A model generated the notes under the pieces. It had not been told where the DNA came from, did no database searches, and was given only the letters and a program-made list of their open reading frames with translations. Shown here one piece after another: positions 30,900 through 41,650 of a DNA stretch of 64,000 bases (positions are counted from its first letter, which is position 1; each line of letters opens with the position of its first letter). Position numbers and translations under genes: made by a program. The stretch comes from Nematostella vectensis (lineage: Eukaryota; Cnidaria; Anthozoa; Actiniaria; Edwardsiidae): the NCBI RefSeq assembly GCF_932526225.1, contig NC_064035.1, positions 9,473,296-9,537,295 of the forward strand, written 5' to 3'.

Positions 30900-33800
30900 A
30901 TAAAAAATTTCAATTTCTAACGGTTTCTTTAAGATGAATATAAGGCGCATCCGTTTTCTGATCTTGCCAGTAATTTTCTGTGTGTGGGTTTATTACTGTC
31001 CTCTTATACTGTGATAACTGAATTGCCAAGATCGACTCAGCTGATCGGCTCGGCTTAATGAGATCAAATGATTGTGATGACCACAAACTCCAAGCAGTCG
31101 TTCAAGCTTTGGCGCTTTTGAGGTCAAAACAACAAAATGCCTTTTTGGACTACACAAGTCTGTTATTGAGACCGGAGAGAGCCGTTTTGAATGAACTGAT
31201 ATGGATAAATGTTGTTGAGCAAAAAGGTTGAAAAACAGCCAGCGCATTTCTATGGGAACCGATAGAGCAACTAGAAATTAAAGCAACCTTAGTCACCGCT
31301 TAGTAATATCCTTTATTATCTCCGAGGACCTAGCGGTCTCGCTACTGATCAATATTTAATTCCCCCCCCTCGGGTTGTTTGTCAATCAATGTGTGCGGCA
31401 AGGTAATCAAATAATATTCTTTTCCATAAGATACCTATAACTGCATCTCCCCCTCAGCCAATCCTGGGGTCACCTGACCCAACCTCCCCCCCCCCCCCCC
31501 CCCCACACACACACCATACGGTCTCATTTCCCTTGCTTTTGAACAGGTGAACAGGATAGTATTCTCTCCATCATGTCTCTTCCAAATAAAATAACACGAA
31601 CGCGCGAATCTGTAAGAATTACCTAGTCTAAAGGATCCCTGTGTGGCCCTCCCGACTAAAGCCTCAGAAAATCATACCCCTCGACGATCCCTCTCCCCAC
31701 CCGGCCACATACACTCAGGGGACACTCAATATTACTACTAGCATTCACATCTCAACTTATTCAGACCCGTTTTAACTGTCAAATAGGAAACATACAGAAA
31801 CCTGTTGAGCCGCTGAGAGCCCTGACAAAGCATTCCCCAACACCGCTCGGTGCAGGCGGTCGTCGATGTCGAGAACAATAAGTCCCCCCCTCCTTCGTGG
31901 TTGGAGGTTAACAATACAAGCTTCTATTTTCCTGCTGGCTGACCGTTTACTTTGGAGCTGTCTGTGGGAAACCAGTTATAAGCGTTAAACCGTGGAACAC
32001 CAATACCTTGACTCTATTGTTTTCGCTGCTGCTGTTGTTCAAGTCGTTGTCTTGATGACGTGGTTACGTATTGTGATTATTGTCCGTTTAGGAGAGGGCG
32101 TAGCCTAAGTTTCGTCTCTCCGCCGCCACAAATACATCAAACACTCCCCCTACTTCTAGATCTTGTTCCGTTGCAATATCACCCCCTCGAGGTGCTACCA
32201 ATCAGTGCTTCCTTTCCTCGAATCCAATCACTCAATAAAAAGGCTTTGTCTCTCCACGCAACTGAACATTCCCCTCGGGCAAGCCGCTAAAGTCTATTAA
32301 TATAGTGTAAGGTTTATTTTTATTCCCAGTCGCGGTTTACGTATACATGGCACTGTATTCTCTATCCGTTGTCAAGTAATGCATAGTAGTGAGAGGGTTT
32401 ATTACAGACATGATGATATTATGTGGATTCTGTATCGATAATTATATATTGACTACGCTCCTTGCTTTCGCTTTACATGACTCTATAAAGGCTGAAATTG
32501 AGATGTGCGAACTACCGGCAATTAGAACATTTATCCGTTTACGCGAGTCGTATAATCAAGATCTCTAGGTTTATACTTAAAATTGAATGACTATTCTTCT
32601 ATGATTGCTATTTCGTGTATAAAGTAGTTAATATTTGATTAGAGTGTTGTCGACCCTAGTTTGTAGGTGAGTAAATGTCCATGGGCAAGGGAGTTACCGC
32701 ACGGCGTCCGAGGCGCCTAGCCTTGCTTTTCAGCTTGCTGAATCTTCTAGAAGATGGTGTTTATCATTCTTGTTTAAAGTGAATAGAACTCCTATAGATT
32801 CCGTAAGTGAACCAAGAAGTGTCATTGATGATGATGCCAAATCAATATCAAGTGTCCACTTGGTCCCCATGGCAACACAAAAAGCGGAATTTTCGTTGCA
32901 TCAGTGCTGTTTCAATTTCGAATTTCCGTTGATTTCGGTATCTAGTTGGAAATTCTGAACCGTAAAAACAACTGAGCAGTCGTCTAACTACGCCTGGTAT
33001 TAAGGTAGGAGGACTCCGAGTTAAAAGTCTGATCAATCCTTTAGCGAAAGTAGTAATGCTAAGGAGATCTTTTTGGTTATTATACGTGCAATAGATCACT
33101 ACAGACGAACGAGTCCCTAAGGAAACAGATACTGTATCAACATAGGTTTATTGCTTTCTCTTGTTGTCAAATATGCTGAGCTCATTCATTCAAAGAAATC
33201 TTGTACATAAATCGCGCCCAAAACAGCGCATTTTCTTCTATAAGGCGATTATAGGAGCAAATTTGTTGCCTCGGTGTATCTAACAAACAATAATTTAAAG
33301 TAAGCAAATTTTAATATATAGAAAAGTGGAAGCTTTCTTTTTTCCACACTTTTATTATAGCATCTTTTTTATCCTATAATTAGTCGGTTGTTGAACAAGA
33401 ATACGACTGAACTTCAAATTATATCGTCTATCATTATTGGTTTTCTGCTTCGTGGATTCGTGCATTCTCTATTGTTTTTCGTTTTATTGATGCATGCGTG
33501 AGCTCGATGGGCGCTTTCTACATGTCGTCAGTAACAATGCGAATATATCGCTCGAGAAGAAGAAGATGATTGTACCCTGGGGTGTTGCAATACGAAAGCG
33601 ATTATGAGGCATTGGAAGTAATTAACAATGCCCCCTTCGGTCGCAACCATTGCTTGATTCCAATTCGTTAAAAGAAATTTATTTTGAAAACAAAATCAAA
33701 ATCCCTGAAACGATCGGAACAGTATTGTGGCTATTCTTGGTTGCGTCTCGTTCATTGGATCAAAACGTAGAAAATCCCTTTCATCTGACGTTTTTTTCTA

Positions 33801-34385
33801 TGTTAAGAATAATTTCATAAGCTCTAGATAATCAATATGAGTTTCATCCATGGTATTATTTCTGGTGTAGTAGTAGTGTTTTTTCTTATAAAATAGTGAC
33901 CCATCTATAACTCATCGTTAAATGAAGAGAATATTTTCAATAAAAACAACACAAATAAACACCTCGTTAAACTTTGATTCTGTAGACGAATATTTGCTTT
34001 GCACTCTAGTTTAGCCGATACCTAAGGTTACTACGTAACGAGGAAAGCTGTTCCGATGTTTGCATTGCTCACGGGTTTAAGAAAAGATTGACTAAACACA
34101 GACGCCATAAGTTAGGTAAATAACGTTGACAGAGCAACTATCCTCCAATGTACTTAATATGTATTTGCGAACAAAATTCAAAAGTTGTAAAGCATTTCAA
34201 CCACTCCAAAAGCCGCTTTTCTATTATTCATTACTTACACTCTCAAAGATGTCACCGGATGAATAATAATAATTCAAATGTTAAATGTGTGATGCATTAC
34301 GCATACCTGGACTCGCTCTCTTCCTCTAAACATAACTAGCATATCGTGAACCGTGAACAATGGTGATACTAAAGTTTTTTTTCAG
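30900..34385. other. Intergenic stretch
   Basis: No gene recognised. Poly-C/CA runs at 31,488-31,514. Short open frames (for example 32,060-32,290) have no splice support or recognisable domain. Confidence 0.5.
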
Positions 34386-34616
34386 TTGGTGTTTATAAGC
34401 TATAAGAGGCAGGTAGACTTCAAGGGTGTGGATTTGAGTGATTTGAATGCGTTGGCTTTACAGACAGGTGTTATTTTGACTTTAGCTGGTCATAATAAAA
34501 ACACGCGGTTAGCTGGAATGCTTTCCCAGTCTTTGAATTCCTTATTTGAAATAAAACCCACAAACCCGACTAAATCAAAAAGTGCTAAGCAGATCAAGTC
34601 CCTTATTGGCTTGTAG
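34386..34616 (+). CDS. Orphan exon-like ORF, unknown protein
   Basis: A TTTTTTTTCAG acceptor precedes an open frame of 76 codons ending TAG at 34,614-34,616. The composition is protein-like: VDLSDLNALALQTGVILTLA, then a basic tail KPTNPTKSKSAKQIKS. An ATTAAA lies about 100 bp downstream. It could be the terminal exon of a small gene whose earlier exons I could not find between 31 and 34 kb, or chance. No domain recognised. Confidence 0.25.
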   Translation: MVFISYKRQVDFKGVDLSDLNALALQTGVILTLAGHNKNTRLAGMLSQSLNSLFEIKPTNPTKSKSAKQIKSLIGL

Positions 34617-34619
34617 CAT

Positions 34620-37600
34620 GCGCCAGTCTCATGCTAGTTAGCCTAAATGTTAGAATAACAGAGACACTCTCCCTTAACAATTTATCAAGTGCCAAGATAT
34701 CACTTTTGCATTAAAGAGCCTTCAATTCTAGATTGGGTGTCCTACCGATTTTATGGCATCAGTTGTTTTAGGAGTCTGACAATTAGCTCGGTTCTCGCGC
34801 GCAAACGTCCAATTACTTGTTGTTTGAGGGCCCCCATGTAGATATCTCATGATATTCTAAAAGAAGTCACACTGGTTAATCTTATTTCAATTTCTCGTTT
34901 GAAAACAACGCATTGTCAAAACGAGTGTGAAAAACGCCGCCTTTTGCAAAGGTTTCTCTCCAGCGCTAAGTTTGAAAGACCTGGTCCTATCCGTGATGGA
35001 TTGAAAAATAAACTCAATCAAATAAAAAGCCTCAGTAGAATTTTCGAAATAATGTTGAGATGTTGTGAACCATTGATTTGTTCATAAATTCCCATAACAC
35101 CAAAACCACAGTCCAATATTTAAAATTTACAAAATTGGCGGTAAAATTTTGGACGCGTATTACTATAGAGACATGACTCAAGCTTGACGTTGCTATGGCA
35201 ACCTCCCTCCCACGCCACTTGGTGCCTGCTTTTGGAAAAGCACCATTTCATTTTCTTACGTTTACCTTGTAATTGGATGCAGTGCTGTGGTGCGTTCTGG
35301 TCGGTGGGAAGACGCTAGCGTATCTACTTCAGTGAACTCTCTCAGCTTTAGACAACAAACTGGTGTTAATCAGACGTTCTAGAACGGTAAATACAGTTCG
35401 CTTTTCTGTTCGTTCGGAATGTCGTCATTTCACCTTCGTTCGAAGGGTGAGCCATCCATCGCCTTGTTGTTGTAGTTGATACACCATTTCTACCACGTTT
35501 CAGCACTATTTGGCTCACTTTCTTTTTCTGATGAACAATGGATAAATCATCTATCTGGAGAAACTGCTAAAGGTATTGGTAAGCTGATTTATATATTTTT
35601 ATTACAATCATATGACCGGTCCATGGTAGAGCGGCGACACGTTGCATGTTATTATTCCGTGTGGCCAGAGAAATTGGGTACTCCCTCAAAAATAATGAAC
35701 TTGTTTATTGAAACTTAAAATTCTAAGGTTTTGAATCTAGAAGAGACCGAGTATTGTCTAGAATTAAGCAAACATCATAAGTTATTCGAAATTATTGCCC
35801 GAATAACGCGTTGTTATTATCAAAAGCTAATTCTTTCCTGTTCCACTGGTCGATTCACGTTCTCTCGTTACGAGTCAGAGACACACACAATATCGAATTG
35901 TGTTTTGAAACTACTCTGAATGGAGGCTAGTTTTGATTTAGTGGGGGACTTTTTAGCTTCTTAGAACTGCACTTTAGGTTTGCTTTGTGTGAGGAACATG
36001 TGCTCTTGATTCGGGGCACGTTGCGTAGAATGTATTTAGACATCGCTAGCCCATTTACATGACTTATTCGCTCCCTTGTGAAAGCGTTTCATGTCGGCAT
36101 AACAACGATGCCAGACAATTTTTTAATCATTTCGTGAAAATAGGACTCGTGAGCGTCTGTTCGTTCTCTGGGATTTATTCTGCTACGACTCAAAAAAAAC
36201 CTATCACATCTTGTGAACTCATTGTTCGGTTATTTGTAAGCTAGTAAAAATGCGTGTAATAGCGTCCAGAGACCGATCTGTTTCTATTGCCGATCGAGTT
36301 GAGGTGAGAAATCAGCCATTATTATAATACTGGATTCAGCCGCCGATTCCTCTGTGTTTTTTAGTTTTATTTTTAATAATCTTCTTATATACTTCTTACT
36401 ATTTATAAATTAGATTCCTCTTTGTGTCGCTGTTCTTGATCAAATCTGTTTTCTTGGGGTGCAGTTATTATTTTCCAATTGATGTAAAACTATTAAAGTG
36501 AATATAATCTTTGCAAAGACAAAGCGACTGGTTTATGGCCAGTTAGTTGCATTTCAGCTCTAAGTTTAATCCTTTCACTTTCTCTGCAGTAGAGAAAGGC
36601 TTGTGTTGAAAGGAAAATTTTAACATTTGAAGTTTGCCCCTTTGTCACTCTTCGTGTCGTGGGAACATAAAGGAATTTTTTAAAAGATATTAATAAATGA
36701 TGATCACATTCACGATGTTCTCGCGCTTCCATTCAATGAATTTACCCCTCTGTAAATTCTTTCAATAAAATTTCGCATTTCTGCACTGGGCTTTATTTTC
36801 TTCTTTAGAAATGTGGCCCATCACTCGTCACTTACGGGAATTTTAACCAGAAAAGCAATCATTTCGAAATCCAATCCCCGAAATCATGGGTTGTTTATCT
36901 GGATAAAGATTTTGCCTACTTTCATTCATACACGTTTCGAACAGAAAAAGCCAATAAAGTGTCATCGTATTGTTGAGCCCACGTGCGAATTGTTCGCTGC
37001 GCTTTCGATAGTAAAAAGAAAATGTTTTAGATTTTCCTGGCGTTTAAGCAGTATGTGTTGTTTTTTTGTAGTTGGCCTGGTTTGCGTCTTAAAAATATCT
37101 AATCTCTGGTTAACCTTCCGATTGCCGCTAACTTTCTATTGGATGAAACACCCTTGGATTAATTCTGCACGTGTAAGTCACTATCATTGTAGATCGTGTT
37201 TTGTTCGCAAGCCGACGGCCATACTGTTTTGTCCAATTCAGAATTACTTTGCTCATCTCAAAGCGCTCAAGAATGTTTCGCCGTGTCACACCATACACAA
37301 TTGACTCCATATCAATGTATCTGTAGTTTGCTTCTTGACAGAATGATGTTATCAGTATACAAACTCTTATCCTTCGCGTTTCTTATTGAGTTCAATTTTT
37401 TTCAACTTGTGAAAACATTCTCGTTACCCTGGTACCTGTGTAAACTTTGATATTTTTGTGGTTTATATCAAAAATTCTATTAGGAATGGATTAACTTTAC
37501 GCGGGACAATTTCTTTTATCAAATTCAGCTTTTCCTCTAAAGTTTTGCCTCCCCTGAGAGACCCTTTCTAGTGTTCTCTCCCGTTAAAGCATTGTTCCAT

Positions 37601-40600
37601 TAATTTCGTATTTTGAATTGGCGCTGCTGAATAAAACTGTGTTAATGCGAAATAACTATTATAGAATCAGAACCGCAAGCTGTTTGTCTCAAATTTGTTA
37701 TTTCATGTTTCTATTATCCACGGTTGAATGCTGGGCTCTTTTTAGCAGATGAGCGTTTCCTGTGATTATTTCAGGATAGCTTCAGGCAGTTTACATAGTT
37801 TCTAGGAGACCACTGTTAAATTTGCATCTATCCTTTTGTTCGCGTTAAGTCTACCTTATGCAGGGGACAAACAAGAGTTATTAACCCAATTTCTGTCTTT
37901 GATTTCCACACTCTTATTAAATCATTGGCATTTCCTTCTCAATCCTAATATAAATAGTTAACAGACATGTTTTTGCCTGCTAATAGTTTTAGCTCAACCT
38001 TGTTTTTTTTACGGCAAGATAAACCTGCTAATTAAGCATGCACTGGACACTGAGATCGCTTTACAAATATATAAGTCCTTTACTGTTTAAGCTGGCGCTT
38101 TTCTGTTATTTACTACGAGTTTGTTTAGCTGACTGCCACAAACATTTCCATTGGCAAAACAACGATTGTGATCAACAGTTCTAAGATCTTTTGTTTGCCA
38201 CATTACCACAAATTATGCAAAATGGTAATAGGTGAAATAGAAAGCATTTTTAGACCACTTTTCAGTTGCCATATCTGCTAGCATCACCGGAATATTTATT
38301 GCATTTCTATCTGATTTCCCAAGTTTTTAAAATTCTGCTGATTCTTTACACCAATATCTGGATGTTTCACAGGTTTTTTTACACTTAAGAAAGTAAACAC
38401 ATGCCATACAAAAGGAAAGAAGAGGATTGACTTGCTCCTCTTTCAAAAAGTAGAAGTAGATGCAGGTTTTTGATACTATCGCCATTTGTTGAGTTTTAGA
38501 AGGACCATTTATCAATGCCAGTATGATAAACCACCCCTGATATCATAGTCCAGGTTAAATTGGCATGTGGTATGCCAAGTAATTTGACCCAGAGCATTAT
38601 ATTTGGACTCAACAGGTATTGGATGGCCTAGGATATTTTTGCACTCTATGAAAACAATTTAAAGCTTTCTATGTTGGTCATTATTTTTACACTTCATTGG
38701 TGATTAGATGTCACTAGACTGTTAGAATGTAAACTATGTGTTTTCCCAGAATATAAGTTGTTTGTCTGAGCTTTCCAGAATTCTATATTATAATTATACC
38801 TTTACAGTATTTTATCTAACTGATTATACACTTCTAGGTAAAGTTAAGATATTTGCAAAAAAAATTTTTTATCAGTCTTAATGACCATATTTCACATGGT
38901 TGTTAGTTGATAACAACTGTTTCTGATATGGGTATTTTATAACATGCATGGTCATTTAAGCTTATCCAATTATATTTTCTTTCAAAGCTGAAAACTCAAA
39001 GAAACCATATTCTGGGGATGTTGTTTAAAAATGCCATTCTGTGATGCTAACTACTTTCACTATCAAAGCCAGTTCAAAGAAAATTTGTTTTAAAAATTAA
39101 CACTAAGAAAGAGCATGTGATAGTCTGGAGTATGTCTTTTTAATTTCCTTTGAGTTACCAGAGGCAATAGTGTAAACTATTTGAATGCATTGTCTTGAAT
39201 ATCAATATGCTTATAAATGAAAAAAAAAGAAATATTCTCTAAAAACATACATTCGTGTGATTAGTTGTGATGCTTAATGCTTTGAGATATTATTTTTGTA
39301 GTTTTCTCAAGTTACCATAGGAACAAATGGAATTTTGAGTTGTATGCCATGTGTTTGTGAATAGAGAGAATCCAAGGTACTGACTGATGGTACTTTTAAT
39401 ATGGCAAATCAAATTTATATTCTTGTGTCTTTTCTTAATGTAGGGTGTTTCTTGAAAGAGGAAAATGCTTGATATTTCAAGTTTGTTTGGGGTTTTGCCT
39501 ACCACTGATTACCTTTTCATACCCTACTGAACATTGGGATCACAACCCTTTGCTTATGAGTTTACCATCTGTCTGTGCTTGCAGTTTATAGCTTAGATTG
39601 GTAACAATGTTTAGAGTGACATCTGATTTGCTTAGGGATTGAATTAGAGTTTGAAGTTGTGACACTCCATCCATGACTTGTACTGATGTTAACCATGTGT
39701 GACTAAAATTACTAAAGGTTTATTTCTAAGTTGGGAAAATGTCCAACTTACCACAAAGAATGCTGTGAGTAAATGAGGGTTATAATCAGATAATACCATG
39801 ACTACTCATTCTAATGCTAGTTTTTAACTATTGTACTGCTTTGTACTAAGCATTTTGCTGTATATTTGTATGTGCTTTCATAGCTAACTTCATATACTTA
39901 GCCACCAACAAGGCACTTCACACTCTTATTCATCTCTCTCTTTAATTTTTAAAGTGAATTATTTCTTTGTCATTTGGTCCCTCTTTCTCAGGTTACCTTG
40001 TCTGCTTATTTTGATGAAACCACCATTCTCTTTGCTTAGATCTTAGGCAGGTGTGTTGGGGTCATATTGTGAATCAAGTTTCTTATTTGCAATGTCCATT
40101 TCCTAGGTATATACACATTATTAACTTTTAGAATGCCTTTTGACTAGAGGACAAAGATTTGGTGTTTTAATTTTAATGAGATTTTTCACTTGAGTTACCT
40201 CAGAGCAGTATCTCAGGATATATTTTTGTAATAATATGGCTTTATATGGGTCCGATGATACTAGAGACTATATATTATAAAGCACAGGAATTAAGATTAT
40301 TCTATGATTCTTCTGTCTTATACCAATAAAGCCATGTTTTTTTGTTATTTACAATGGAAATGTTGTTAATACTTGGCTGTTGCTAGGAGATTTAGCACTA
40401 GAGTAGCCACATTTCGTGCATGTGATAACAGAATACATGTTGTTTCAAAGCAAGATGACCGCATCTCCCAAGAACAGAAGTTAGGCTCCATTAATTTTAT
40501 AAGTTTTATTATTTAAGATTGGTTGAATCAGTTTTAAACTCATTCAAACTGTACTGATTGGCTTTTCAATGTAATTTTTGTTGTAAGTGTACAGTAAAAC

Positions 40601-41110
40601 TATTTGCCCAAATTGCCAAAAAATAATTAAAAGATGGACATCCTTAGCAAATTATATCTGTCCTTGCCAAATTTTGTTGCCATGGAAATGCAGGATTTGA
40701 TATGATTTTCAAAAAAAATACTTTTGCATTACTAGTAAATTTATGATTGTTGGTCATTTATGTTTGGAATAAGATCTAGTTGTTTTTTTAGAGCTCAAGT
40801 GCCATCTTTCAAGTTTCTGAATAAATGACTGTATTAGTCTATACCCATGCCTTTGTTTGGGGTCTATTTAAGCCTTAAGCAGATGGCATCATTGATAGCC
40901 TTTCATGGCCCTTTTTACATGATGACTGCTTAAGTGAGTTAATGTAATAGCCTTTTTTCTGTCTTGCTTGTTAAATAAATTCATCCTTCCATTTTGTTAT
41001 CAGTGTAAGGTAAGCATTTTAGGCTCCAGTGTGCTTATTTCTTAATAGAAGAAGTTACATATGAGTCATACTCTGACTCATGATTAAGACATTAGAATTC
41101 AGATTCTTTA
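34620..41110. other. Gene-poor AT-rich stretch, probably promoter and first intron of the FoxN gene
   Basis: The FoxN coding exon has a splice acceptor just before its ATG, so a non-coding first exon must lie upstream. Candidate donors after GC-richer DNA are at about 35,452 (CGAAGG/GTGAGC) and 36,304 (GTTGAG/GTGAGA). I cannot choose between them. Nothing else coding was seen. Confidence 0.35.
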
Positions 41111-41111
41111 G

Positions 41112-41595
41112 GTTTTTATCTTTATCCGGCTGTCATCTCACACTTAATGCTTTTATATGGCCAAGATTCAATATAGAAAATATTTTACTACAGTAAATTT
41201 TATTGAGACACTTTCTTTGTGTTTATCACCATCATTTTAATTTTTATTGATAAATGTATGGAATTTTTTCATCTTTACTCAGCTGTTGTCGCACATTTTT
41301 ATGCTTTTATATGGCCAAATTTCTATATAGAAAATATTTTATTACAGTAAATTTTATTGAGACATTTTCTTTAGGCATCTTGTGTTTATTACCATCCTTT
41401 TTATTTTATTATTGATAAATGTTTGGATATTTTTTTTATCTTTACCCAGTTGTTTTCACACACACTGCTTTTATGTGGCCAAGATTTAATTAAGAAAATA
41501 CTTTACCACAGTAAGCTCTATTGAGACATTTTCTTTGGGTATCTTGTGCTTAACACCATCCTTTTTATTTTATTATTCATGAATGTGTGGGTATG
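41112..41595. repeat. Diverged ~160-bp repeat, three tandem copies
   Basis: Copies start near 41,112, 41,262 and 41,426. Shared marks are TTTATCTTTA, GCTTTTATATGGCCAA, TAGAAAATATTTTA, TTTATTGAGACATTTTCTTT and CATCCTTTTTATTTTATTAT. They end 50 bp before the acceptor of the first FoxN coding exon. Confidence 0.75.
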
Positions 41596-41650
41596 TGTTC
41601 ACATTACTTTGTCAACTTGATTAAATTTTTCCTTTTCGTTTACAGCTGCG

